The notes beneath the pieces are model-generated. The model saw only the letters and a list, made by a program, of their open reading frames with translations. It was not told the DNA's origin and ran no database searches. Shown in pieces: positions 42,172-50,252 of a DNA stretch of 64,000 nt. The stretch's first letter is position 1, and each line of letters starts with the position of its first letter. The DNA comes from Haloarcula nitratireducens (GTDB lineage: Archaea > Halobacteriota > Halobacteria > Halobacteriales > Haloarculaceae). Both the position numbers and the translations under genes were made by a program. Location: assembly GCF_019599505.1 (NCBI RefSeq), contig NZ_RKLT01000017.1, forward strand, positions 1 through 64,000. The letters run 5' to 3'.

Positions 42172-43614
42172 ATGAGCGAGACATACCACAACTACGTAGA
42201 CGGCGAGTGGGTAGAATCGGAGACCGGGGAGACCTTCGAGAACCGGAATCCGGCCGACCGGAGCGACGTCGTCGGCGAGTTCCAGCAGTCGAGCGAGGCG
42301 GACGCCGAAGCGGCCGTCGAGGCCGCGGCCGCGGCCACCGACGAGTGGGCGAACACGCCCGGCCCGGAGCGCGGAGCCGTCCTGCGAGAGGCCTCGAAGA
42401 ACCTCGAAGCTCGCAAGGACGAACTGACCGAGACGCTCGTCCGCGAGGAGGGGAAGGCCCGCCCCGAAGCGGCCGGCGAGGTCCAGCGCGCCATCGACAT
42501 CTTCTCGTACTACGGCGCGAAGGCCAGCGACATCGGCGGCGAAGTCAAGTCCTCCAGCAGCCAGGATACGACGCTGTACACGAAGAACGAACCCATCGGC
42601 GTCGCCGGCCTCATCACGCCGTGGAACTACCCCATCGCCATCCCGGCGTGGAAGATCGCTCCCGCGCTGGCGACGGGGACGACCGTCGCCTTCAAGCCCG
42701 CATCGCTCGCGCCCAACGTCGCCCGGAAACTCGTCGAGTGTCTGGACGAGGCCGGCCTCCCCGACGGCGCGCTCAACTTCGTGACAGGCCCCGGCAGCTC
42801 CGTCGGAGCGACGTTCTCCACGCACGAGGAGATCGACGCCGTCTCCTTCACCGGGAGCTCGGCCGTCGGCGAGACCGTCGGCGATCAGGCCAACGAGACG
42901 GGCAAGCGGGTCCAGCTGGAGATGGGCGGGAAGAACCCCGTCGTCGTCATGGACAGCGCGGACGTCGACGAGGCCGTCGACATCGCGGCCTCGGGCGCGT
43001 TCGGCGTCACCGGCCAGGCCTGTACCGCCACCTCGCGGGCCATCGTCCACGAGGACCTCTACGACGAGTTCGTCGAGGGCGTCGTCGAGGCGGCCGAGGA
43101 CGTCGAGATCGGCCCCGGACTGGACGGCGCCGACATGGGGCCACACGTCAGCGAGAGCGAACTGGACGGCACGCTCGAATACGTCGACATCGGCGTCGAC
43201 GAGGGAGCGACCCTCGAGACCGGCGGCGAGGAGGTCGACGCCGGCGACGGCTTCTTCGTCTCGCCGGCGGTGTTCTCCGACGTCGAACCGGACATGCGCA
43301 TCGCACAGGAAGAGATCTTCGGGCCGGTGCTGTCGGTCATCCCGGTCAGTAGCTACGACGAGGCGCTGTCGGTCTCGAACGGCGTCCGCTACGGCCTCTC
43401 GGCCAGCATCGTCACGCAGGACCTCTCGGAGGCGCACAACTTCGTCGAGGACTCCGAGTCCGGCGTCGTGAAGATCAACGAGAAGACGACCGGTCTCGAA
43501 CTCCACGTCCCCTTCGGCGGCATGAAGGACTCCTCCAGCGAGACCTACCGCGAACAGGGCGACGCCGGACTGGACTTCTACACCCTCTCGAAGACGGTCT
43601 ACCTCAACTACTGA
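42172..43614 (+). CDS. xacF: 2-oxoglutarate-semialdehyde (2,5-dioxopentanoate) dehydrogenase
   Basis: 480 aa aldehyde dehydrogenase catalysing the last step of oxidative pentose (Weimberg-type) degradation to 2-oxoglutarate. It has TPWNYPIAIPAWKIAPAL, FTGSS, the catalytic Glu in LEMGGKNP, the catalytic Cys in TGQACTATS, and EEIFGPV. The N-terminus MSETYHNYVDGEWVESETGE and the C-terminus EQGDAGLDFYTLSKTVYLNY closely recall Haloferax XacF. ATG at 42172. Together with the divergent dehydratase and the Gfo6-like dehydrogenase at 30558 most of the pathway is present; a pentonate dehydratase could be one of the enolase-superfamily proteins. Confidence 0.89.
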   Translation: MSETYHNYVDGEWVESETGETFENRNPADRSDVVGEFQQSSEADAEAAVEAAAAATDEWANTPGPERGAVLREASKNLEARKDELTETLVREEGKARPEAAGEVQRAIDIFSYYGAKASDIGGEVKSSSSQDTTLYTKNEPIGVAGLITPWNYPIAIPAWKIAPALATGTTVAFKPASLAPNVARKLVECLDEAGLPDGALNFVTGPGSSVGATFSTHEEIDAVSFTGSSAVGETVGDQANETGKRVQLEMGGKNPVVVMDSADVDEAVDIAASGAFGVTGQACTATSRAIVHEDLYDEFVEGVVEAAEDVEIGPGLDGADMGPHVSESELDGTLEYVDIGVDEGATLETGGEEVDAGDGFFVSPAVFSDVEPDMRIAQEEIFGPVLSVIPVSSYDEALSVSNGVRYGLSASIVTQDLSEAHNFVEDSESGVVKINEKTTGLELHVPFGGMKDSSSETYREQGDAGLDFYTLSKTVYLNY

Positions 43615-43712
43615 GGCCCGTCGTCGTCCTGCGGATCTTCTCTCCGCGTCTTGTCGCTCGATTGGCCGACAGTAAACATCAAAAGCACGTATCGAGTTAT
43701 GATCATCTGATC

Positions 43713-43732
43713 TTCTATCTAAAGCGATAGAA
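43713..43732. terminator. Hairpin between convergent aldehyde dehydrogenase and MATE genes
   Basis: TTCTATC and GATAGAA form a perfect 7-bp stem with loop TAAAGC, in a 200-bp AT-rich gap (43615-43817) between converging genes. A bidirectional terminator is possible. Confidence 0.45.
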
Positions 43733-43817
43733 ACAGACACGAAAGGCCGAAATATGTTATCATAATTGTATATAAGAGAACGAAAACACATAGAGGTCGC
43801 TTCCGCGTCTCTCGCCG

Positions 43818-45305
43818 TCAGTCGCCGGAAGCCGGGGTCTCGCCGTCCTCCGCGTCGAAGCCGTCCGATCCGGGTGTTCCGCGAACGCCGCCTTCACGCC
43901 ACGTCTCGCGGCTGAACCACGCCCACGCGACGAGCGCGCCGACGACGTTCGAGACGAAGAACGCGATCCAGATGCCGCGCGGGTCGGGTCGGGCGAGAAA
44001 CCAGAGGTCCGTCGGTACCGCGCCGCGGGAGGCGACCCACGCGATGGGGAGGCGGACGACGGCGAGCGTGAGCACGGAGATCGCCGCCGCGTACAGCGTC
44101 TTGCCCGCGCCGCGGAACCCGCCGGAGAACGCGCGCATGATGCCGATGAAGCCGAAGGAGAGCGCGACGTAGCGGAGGAAGGTCGTCCCGTGGGCCAGGA
44201 CGGCGGCGTCGTCGGTGAACGCGGCGACGATGGGTTCGGGGACGAAGAAGACGAGGACGCCGGCGGCACCGAGGACGGCGAACAGGAACTTCGCGGCGAC
44301 GTAGTTCGCCGTCGCCGCTCGGTCGTACTTCCCGGCCCCGATGTTCTGGCCGGTCATCGTCTCCACCCCGCGAGCGACGGCGATGGCGGGCAGGAAGACG
44401 ACCGAGAAGACGCGGGTGCCGATGCCGAACGCGGCGACGACGGAGGTGGAGAACAGGCCCACGACGAGCAACAGGGCGTTGATCGAGAGCGCGCGGCCGG
44501 TCCCCTCGACGCTCGCCGGGATCCCGATCTGGAGGATCTTCCGCAGGTACTGCGTGTCGGGCACCATGTCCCGGAGGTGGATCTGTATCCCGCGGCTCCC
44601 CGAGAGCATGATGGCGACGCCGACGACCATCGCCAGACTGCGCGAGAAGACGGTGGCGATGGCCGCCCCCTGGATGCCCAGCTCGGGGAAGGCGACGGTG
44701 CCGACCAGCGGGGCGTTCTCGAGGAGCGTCCACCCGTTGATGAGGAACGGGTCGAGGACGACGTTGACGACGACGGTCCCGAACATGACGAACATCGGGG
44801 TCAGCGTATCGCCCGCGCCGCGCATCAGCGAGATGAACACGAAGAAGCCGAACATGAAGGGAAGCCCCAGCGCGACGACCTCCATGTAGGCCGTCGCCCC
44901 CGGAAGCACGTCCGACGATGCGCCGAGGAACGCGAGGAACGGCCTGACGACGAGGTAGCCGAGTCCGCCCAGGAGCGCCGAGGCGAGAAAGGCGAACGTG
45001 AACGTCTGCGAGGCGGCGTACTCGGCCTCCTCGGTCTCGTCCGCGCCGGTGTGTTGGGCGACGAGGACGCTTCCGGCCACCGACAGGCCCATCCCCAGCG
45101 AGATTAGCAGGAACACCATCGGGAAGGCGAAGGAGACGGCCGCGAGCGCCTCGGTCGAGTACTGGCCGAGCCAGAAGGTGTCCGCGAGGTTGTACGCCGT
45201 CTGCATCAGGTTCGTGACGACGATGGGAAGCGACAGGAACAGGAGCGGCTTGACGACGCCGCCCTCGGTCAGGTCTAACTCCTCCTGCCCCTTGAAGAGG
45301 CTCAC
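43818..45305 (-). CDS. MATE-family efflux transporter
   Basis: 495 aa inner membrane protein with about 12 hydrophobic segments, expelling drugs or cationic compounds by sodium or proton antiport. Family features: LPIVVTNLMQTAYNLADTFW near the N-terminus, GMGLSVAGSVLVAQHTGA, and the second-half repeat GRALSINALLLVVGLF. The start is GTG at 45305 (VSLFKGQEELDL), because it overlaps the TetR stop codon by 4 bp (GTGA); the longer frame to 45437 runs through TetR in the wrong frame. The acidic hydrophilic C-terminal tail is common in haloarchaea. Co-transcribed with and probably controlled by the TetR regulator upstream. Confidence 0.9.
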   Translation of the reverse strand: MSLFKGQEELDLTEGGVVKPLLFLSLPIVVTNLMQTAYNLADTFWLGQYSTEALAAVSFAFPMVFLLISLGMGLSVAGSVLVAQHTGADETEEAEYAASQTFTFAFLASALLGGLGYLVVRPFLAFLGASSDVLPGATAYMEVVALGLPFMFGFFVFISLMRGAGDTLTPMFVMFGTVVVNVVLDPFLINGWTLLENAPLVGTVAFPELGIQGAAIATVFSRSLAMVVGVAIMLSGSRGIQIHLRDMVPDTQYLRKILQIGIPASVEGTGRALSINALLLVVGLFSTSVVAAFGIGTRVFSVVFLPAIAVARGVETMTGQNIGAGKYDRAATANYVAAKFLFAVLGAAGVLVFFVPEPIVAAFTDDAAVLAHGTTFLRYVALSFGFIGIMRAFSGGFRGAGKTLYAAAISVLTLAVVRLPIAWVASRGAVPTDLWFLARPDPRGIWIAFFVSNVVGALVAWAWFSRETWREGGVRGTPGSDGFDAEDGETPASGD

Positions 45306-45885
45306 GCTACCACCTCCGGCGACCACCCGAGTCGCTCCCGCAGATCGGATTCGATGAGCCGGCGGGTCTCCTCGGGGCCTTCGCCCAGCGCGACCTGCCG
45401 CGCGTGCGTGGCGTTGATGGCGGTGACGACGAACCATGCGACCGTCTCCGGGTCGCCCTCTCGGAAGTGATCGCTCTCGATACCGTCGCGGACGGCGTCG
45501 GCGACGACGCCGCGCATCAGTTCGTCCATCTCGACGAGTCGGTCGCGGTACGCCTCGCGGAAGGGGGCCTGGGCCTTGAGTTCCATGAGCGCGACGGCGA
45601 ACTCGCCGTCGTCGTCTCGCGGGGGAGAGAAGACGACGTGCAGGAACGTCTCGAGCCGCTCGCGCGGGTCTCTCGCGCGAGCGGCCAGTTTCCCCTCGGA
45701 CCCGTCCAACGTCTCGTCCAGAAACGCCCGCAACAGCCCCTGTTTGGTGTCGAAGTGGTAGTGAATCGCGGCCGTCGAGAGGGGGATTCGTCCGCTATCC
45801 GCTGAACCGTCAGCACGGCGTAACCGTGCGTACAGAGGGCGCGACGGGTCGCCTGCATGATCTCGGTTCGCGTATCCGTCTCCAT
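45302..45885 (-). pseudogene. TetR/AcrR-family regulator gene with a single-base frameshift in the HTH region
   Basis: The ATG at 45885 opens METDTRTEIMQATRRALCTH and GYAVLTVQRIADESP, the first helices of a TetR DNA-binding domain. The frame then fails at a run of five C (45781-45785, G on the plus strand). One extra C would continue with LSTAAIHYHFDTKQGLLRAF, the expected recognition helix and the frame that runs to 45302, giving 194 aa, the normal TetR length. The C-terminal part DPETVAWFVVTAINATHA is normal for the ligand domain. As read, the repressor would not be made in full. A sequencing error, a true mutation or slippage-based switching are all possible. Confidence 0.82.
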
Positions 45886-45898
45886 CTCTTGCCCGAAC

Positions 45899-45940
45899 TT
45901 ACTGACCGGTCAGTCAAAAGGCTTACTGACTGGTCAGTCA
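45899..45940. promoter_or_regulatory. Tandem TetR operator flanking the promoter of the tetR-MATE operon
   Basis: TTACTGACCGGTCAGTCA (45899-45916) recurs as TTACTGACTGGTCAGTCA (45923-45940): 17 of 18 bases identical, 24 bp apart. Each contains an inverted repeat, ACTGACCGGTCAGT being a perfect 14-bp palindrome and ACTGACTGGTCAGT off by one. Between them lies the minus-strand GCCTTTTG (45915-45922), the probable BRE/TATA element, 30-37 nt above the TetR ATG. Two dimers bound on one face about 2.3 turns apart would block the promoter. Autoregulation is inferred. Confidence 0.75.
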
Positions 45941-46038
45941 GCTCGCAGTCGGCAGACGGCAGCGACGACTCGCGTTCGGAACGGCCGGATACCGCGCGGT
46001 AGCACGCTACCGTTCGACTCGGTTCGGCGAGCCCGGCG

Positions 46039-46854
46039 CTACGTCTCGGCGGCGTCGATGACTTCGTAGTTGATGTTGTGCTGGTTCAGGCTATCCGCGT
46101 GAGCGGCCACCTGGTCGGCCGCAGCCAGCAAGAGGACGTCTACTCCCCTGGTGGCGGCCTCTCGCACCGCCGCGGCGCTTCCGAAGCGAATATCCACCTC
46201 GACCCCTGCCGCCTGTGCGGCGACGATGCCCTCGACGCCCGCTGTGGCGATCACCGCGTGCTCTCCGGCTAACTCCTCGATTCGCCGAGAATCGACGACC
46301 GAACTCCCCCCGTTTTGGACCATCGGGATCGAGACGACTGTCACCGCGCCGCGCTCGTACTCGACGACCCCCGTGACGTCCGTGACTCCGAGATCCGTCT
46401 CGGCGGACGCGTCAGTCACCGCAACTGCGGTTGCACTTCCCGATCCCCCAGGAACCGCTCGGAGTACCCCATCCCGCATCGTCAGGGAGACCGTATCCCC
46501 TTCGGCGATGTCCGTCGCGGCGACGACGGTCTCTACCTCCACCTGCCCGATCACGTCCTCGGAGACGTGTTCGACGAAACGCCGGAGCTCGTCGGTCTGT
46601 GAGATCAGCCAGTCGACGCCCTCTTTGGTGACCTCGTATCGACCCCGACCGTGTTTGGTGACGTACCCCTGCGCGCTGAGGTCTTGGAGATAATCGCTCA
46701 CCGCCTGTGAGGTGACGCCGATGGCGTCCGCGATCTCCCGCTGACTCACGGCGGGCTGTCGTTCGGCTATCTCTACCAGGATCTGGTATCGGGTGGCGTT
46801 ACGCTTACTCCGGAGTACCCCGAACTCCTCGGACTCGTCCGTTCCCTCGGTCAT
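46039..46854 (-). CDS. Winged-helix transcriptional regulator divergent from the cobalamin operon
   Basis: 271 aa. Residues 15-85 form a MarR/ArsR-like winged helix: RNATRYQILVEIAERQPAVS, QREIADAIGVTSQAVSDYL and QGYVTKHGRGRYEVTKEGV. The C-terminal 180 residues are an alpha/beta domain not assigned to a named family, with RRIEELAGEHAVIATAGVEG and FGSAAAVREAATRGVDVLLL suggesting a ligand-binding fold. ATG at 46854, with a TATA-like GTTACTTG (minus strand, 46878-46885). It is divergent from cbiT, and ACAA/TTGT inverted repeats occur at three promoters in the cluster, so it is the best candidate for their regulator. The ligand could be cobalamin or cobalt (speculative). Confidence 0.75.
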   Translation of the reverse strand: MTEGTDESEEFGVLRSKRNATRYQILVEIAERQPAVSQREIADAIGVTSQAVSDYLQDLSAQGYVTKHGRGRYEVTKEGVDWLISQTDELRRFVEHVSEDVIGQVEVETVVAATDIAEGDTVSLTMRDGVLRAVPGGSGSATAVAVTDASAETDLGVTDVTGVVEYERGAVTVVSIPMVQNGGSSVVDSRRIEELAGEHAVIATAGVEGIVAAQAAGVEVDIRFGSAAAVREAATRGVDVLLLAAADQVAAHADSLNQHNINYEVIDAAET

Positions 46855-46959
46855 ACCCTCGTATTCACACCCGAACTCAAGTAACTTTTTCTTAGCGCGC
46901 TTCAGGTTGGCTACAGTGCCTATTCCCCCGATCTAGAGAAGGCTTAGTTGTCATAGTGC

Positions 46960-46976
46960 AAACAAAATTGTTTTAC
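46960..46976 (+). promoter_or_regulatory. cbiT operon promoter with overlapping palindrome
   Basis: TTTTAC (46971-46976) lies 25-30 nt above the cbiT ATG at 47001. The inverted repeat AAACAA-AA-TTGTTT (46960-46973) overlaps it, in the position for a repressor. Confidence 0.6.
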
Positions 46977-47000
46977 GCCCCAAGCGAGTTGTTCGGGTCG

Positions 47001-47567
47001 ATGGCAGACGTTTCGCTCCCTCACGACGCGAAGGCCGGCCCGACGAAGTCGGAAGTCAGGGCGGTCCTCCTCGATAAACTCGCTCTCGGACCGACCGACC
47101 ACTTCGCCGAAGTCGGCTCCTGTACGGGTGCCGTCACCGTCGAGGCGGCGCGCCGAGCCGGCCGAGTCACCGCACTCGAACGCAAGGCCGAGAGACTGCG
47201 GGTCACCGAACGGAACCTCGAAGCGAACGACACCGATGCGGACGTGACCCTCCGCGAGGCGGCAGCGCCGGACGGGTTGCCCGACGACGCCGACGCCCTG
47301 TTTCTCGGCGGCAGCCGGAATTACGAGGACGTTCTGGACCACGCGGTCGAGACTGGTGTGGACCGGCTCGTGATGAACGTCTCCCGCCTCGAAGTCGCCG
47401 GCGCGGCGGCGGACGCGTTCCGCGAGCGGGAGCTGCTCGACGAGATCGTCCAGTTCCAGGTGAGCCACGGCTACGAACTCGCCGGAGCGACGAGCTTCGA
47501 CTCGCAGAACCCGGTGTACATGCTGGTCGGGTCCACGACGCGCGCGGCGGACGGGGGAAGTCGATGA
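47001..47567 (+). CDS. cbiT: Cobalt-precorrin-6B C15-methyltransferase (decarboxylating), CbiT
   Basis: 188 aa class I SAM-dependent methyltransferase, the C15-methylating and C12-acetate-decarboxylating enzyme of corrin synthesis. The N-terminal HDAKAGPTKSEVRAV is the CbiT/CobL signature; the SAM site is FAEVGSCTG (35-43), then LERK at strand 2. A CbiE domain, fused in CobL, is absent. The ATG at 47001 fits the promoter; an upstream GTG in frame at 46956 is ignored. First gene of the long operon; the next gene overlaps by 4 bp. Confidence 0.92.
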   Translation: MADVSLPHDAKAGPTKSEVRAVLLDKLALGPTDHFAEVGSCTGAVTVEAARRAGRVTALERKAERLRVTERNLEANDTDADVTLREAAAPDGLPDDADALFLGGSRNYEDVLDHAVETGVDRLVMNVSRLEVAGAAADAFRERELLDEIVQFQVSHGYELAGATSFDSQNPVYMLVGSTTRAADGGSR

Positions 47568-48400
47568 CGCTCTACGGCGTCGGCCTCGGCCCGGGCCGGT
47601 CGGATCTGGTGACGGTTCGCGGACGGCGAGTCCTCGACGACGCGGACGTGGTCTACTCTCCCGGCCGCCTCTCGCGGTCGGTCGCCACCGAGCACGCCCC
47701 CGAGGCCCGCATCGGCGACCTCGACTTCCCGATGACGCGCGACGCCGAGAAGCTTCGGTCGGCGTGGAAGACGGCGGCGGCGGAGATAGCGCCGACCGCC
47801 CGCGACGGGACCGCGGCGTTCGTCACGCTCGGCGATCCGAACGTCTACTCCACGTTCGGCCACCTCCGGCGGACGATGGCGGCGTTCCATCCCGACGTCG
47901 AACTCGAGGTCGTCCCCGGCGTCAGCGCCGTGACGGCCTTCGCGACCGCGCTGGGCGTCGAGATCACCGCCGGGTCGAGCATCGCTCTGCGGGAGGCCGA
48001 CGGCGGCGTCTCGCCGACCGGCCCCGACCGGATGGTGCTGTTCAAGGTGACCGACGCCCCGGCGACCAACGAGGGACTGGTCGAGGCCGGCTACGACGTC
48101 GTCTACGGCCGCCGCCTGTTCATGGAACAGGGCGAGACGCTCGTCACCGACGACCCGACCGAGATCGACGAGCGAGACTACTACACGCTGGCCTACGCGG
48201 AGCGGCCCGAAGCCCGCGTCGAACAGGCCACCGACGCTTTCCTCGAATCGGCCGACGAGAACGGCGTCGTCTCCGACGGGGGCGAGACGGACGGCGCGAG
48301 ACGGCCCTCGCTGGAACGGCAACTCAACGGCGGCGAATCGAATATCGCTCGGCGGGAACGATCTGAGAGCGAACTCTGCGGCGACGAGGTGCGGCGATGA
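47564..48400 (+). CDS. cbiL: Cobalt-factor II (precorrin-2) C20-methyltransferase, CbiL
   Basis: 278 aa tetrapyrrole (corrin/porphyrin) methylase. GVGLGPG (5-11) at the SAM-binding N-terminus, VVYSPGR (CbiL-type), the conserved TLGDPNVYSTFGHL and EVVPGVSAVTAFATALG are present. About 45 extra residues at the C-terminus are Asp/Glu/Arg-rich and beyond the usual family end. The start ATG overlaps the cbiT stop (ATGA). Confidence 0.91.
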   Translation: MTLYGVGLGPGRSDLVTVRGRRVLDDADVVYSPGRLSRSVATEHAPEARIGDLDFPMTRDAEKLRSAWKTAAAEIAPTARDGTAAFVTLGDPNVYSTFGHLRRTMAAFHPDVELEVVPGVSAVTAFATALGVEITAGSSIALREADGGVSPTGPDRMVLFKVTDAPATNEGLVEAGYDVVYGRRLFMEQGETLVTDDPTEIDERDYYTLAYAERPEARVEQATDAFLESADENGVVSDGGETDGARRPSLERQLNGGESNIARRERSESELCGDEVRR

Positions 48401-49281
48401 ACGGCGACGCCGAGACGGACCCGCAGGCGGCTATCGACGCCGCGGCGAGCGACCGGGACGAACGGGTGTACGAACACGGCGCCGGCGACGAACAGGAGGG
48501 TATCCCCTTTGTCGGCGCCGGCCCGGGCGACCCGCGTCTGCTGACCGTCGCCGGCCGGGAACTACTCTCTGACGCCGACCTGGTCGTCCACGCCGGGTCG
48601 CTGGTCAACAGCGAACTGCTGGCGGAGTACTGCGCGGACGCCGAGACGGTCTCCTCCATCGGCAAGGACCTCGAAGAGCTGATTCCGCTGATGCGCGACG
48701 CCCACGAGCGCGGCGAGACGGTCGTCCGACTACACAGCGGCGACCCGGCCATCTACGGCGCGGCCTTAGAACAGATGGACGCGCTGGAACACGAGGGCGT
48801 CCCGACGTACATCGTTCCCGGCGTCACCTCGGCGTTCGCCGCCAGCGCCACCCTCAGAACGCAACTGACGCTGAACGAGGTCGCCAACCACGTCGCGTTC
48901 ACCCGTCCCCAGGGGGAGACGCTGGACGAAGACGAGGACCACATCTCGGAGTTCGTCGGGATGGGCGACGTGACGACCTGCATCTATCTGGGGACCCACG
49001 CCGTGAGCGAGACGATGGACCGACTGCTGGACGACGGCCACGACCCGGAGACGCCCGTGGCCGCGGTGTATCACGCCTCGTGGCCCGACGAGGACGTCAT
49101 CGAGGGGACGATCGAGACCATCGGGGAGAAACTGGAAGCGGCCGGCTATCGCGCCTCTGCGATGGTCGTCGTCGGCGACGCGGTCGGCGGCGAGGAGTAC
49201 GAGCGCTCGTTCCTCTACGGCGAGTGGGCCAGCGGCGGTGGCGGCGGAGACGGCGGCGACTCACAGGAGGCTGACGACTGA
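48397..49281 (+). CDS. cbiF: Cobalt-precorrin-4 C11-methyltransferase, CbiF
   Basis: 294 aa tetrapyrrole methylase. The family pattern appears as PFVGAGPGDPRLLTVAGREL, then VVHAGSLVNSELL, RLHSGDPAIYGAALEQM and VPGVTSAFAASATLRTQLTL, which are all CbiF/CobM features. An acidic N-terminal tail of about 35 residues precedes the domain and a Gly/Asp tail follows it. Overlaps cbiL by 4 bp and shares one base with cbiG. Confidence 0.92.
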   Translation: MNGDAETDPQAAIDAAASDRDERVYEHGAGDEQEGIPFVGAGPGDPRLLTVAGRELLSDADLVVHAGSLVNSELLAEYCADAETVSSIGKDLEELIPLMRDAHERGETVVRLHSGDPAIYGAALEQMDALEHEGVPTYIVPGVTSAFAASATLRTQLTLNEVANHVAFTRPQGETLDEDEDHISEFVGMGDVTTCIYLGTHAVSETMDRLLDDGHDPETPVAAVYHASWPDEDVIEGTIETIGEKLEAAGYRASAMVVVGDAVGGEEYERSFLYGEWASGGGGGDGGDSQEADD

Positions 49282-50252
49282 TGAGCACGGACAACGACAC
49301 AGACTCCGGTTCGAACAGTTGCAAAGCGCCCGACTCGGACGGCGAGGTGGCCGAAGACATCGCCATCGTCGCCTTCGAGCGGAAGATGGACACCGCCGAG
49401 GAGATCGTCGACGGTATCGGCGACCGCTACGAGTCGGTCGAGATCCTGGCGTACCACGGCGACGTCTTCGAGGAGCACTGGGGGGAGTACGACTGCTTCG
49501 TCGGGTTGATGGCGAGCGGCATCGCCATGCGCAAGACCGCCCATCTGCTCGACGACAAGTGGGACGACCCCGCCATCTGCGTCGTCGACGAGGAACTGAC
49601 GTGGGCGATTCCCATCACCGGCGGCCACCACGGCGCGAACCAGGTCGCCGACGACCTGGCGAGCATGGGCGCGGTCCCGGCGATGACCACCGCCAGCGAG
49701 GCGGCGGGCAAGCAGGGCGTCGAGAAGCAGGCGAAGGCGCTCGACGCCCACGTCGTCAACGGCGACTCGACGGTCGCCACGAACCTCGCCGTGCTGGACG
49801 ACGAACTCGGCCCCGTCGAGCGCCTCGACGGGCCGAAGGCGGTGCTCGTCGACGACGACGTGAGCGTCCTCGAGCGCAACGGCGACGACGGCGTCGTCCT
49901 CGGTTGCGGGAGCGTCGCGGGCGCGGACGTCGAGCAGTTCCACGAGGCGTGGGATAGAGCGCTCGACGCGGCCGACTGCGACCGCGAGGACGTCGAGTTC
50001 GTCGCTACGGGCACCCGGAAGGCCGACGAAGAGGGCATGCTCGCCGCCGCCGAGGAGTGGGGACTCGGCGTCGTCGCCTTCGAGAAGGGGACGCTGGCGG
50101 AGTTCGAAGGTCCCTCGCCCTCCCGCTCGAAGGAGCTCATCGGCTGGCCGGGCATCGCGGAGTCGTCGGCCATCGCCGGCGGCCGGGAGCACGAGCTGCT
50201 GGCCGAGAAGGCGCGCTACGACGAGGCCGTGACGGTGGCGATCGGCCGATGA
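49281..50252 (+). CDS. cbiG: Cobalt-precorrin-5A hydrolase, CbiG
   Basis: 323 aa. CbiG opens the delta-lactone of cobalt-precorrin-5A with loss of acetaldehyde in the anaerobic pathway. Family blocks: LMASGIAMRKTAHLLDDKWD, CVVDEELTWAIPITGGHHGA and QVADDLASMGAVPAMTTASE; the C-terminal domain carries VLGCGSVAG and ATGTRKADEEGML. Its presence marks the oxygen-independent early-cobalt route. Start ATG is joined to the cbiF stop (TGATG). Confidence 0.91.
   Translation: MSTDNDTDSGSNSCKAPDSDGEVAEDIAIVAFERKMDTAEEIVDGIGDRYESVEILAYHGDVFEEHWGEYDCFVGLMASGIAMRKTAHLLDDKWDDPAICVVDEELTWAIPITGGHHGANQVADDLASMGAVPAMTTASEAAGKQGVEKQAKALDAHVVNGDSTVATNLAVLDDELGPVERLDGPKAVLVDDDVSVLERNGDDGVVLGCGSVAGADVEQFHEAWDRALDAADCDREDVEFVATGTRKADEEGMLAAAEEWGLGVVAFEKGTLAEFEGPSPSRSKELIGWPGIAESSAIAGGREHELLAEKARYDEAVTVAIGR

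Noticed and set aside
46956..47000. Upstream GTG start for CbiT
   Set aside because: It lies before the TATA box (46971-46976) that gives a leaderless start at ATG 47001, and the added residues are not part of the CbiT family.
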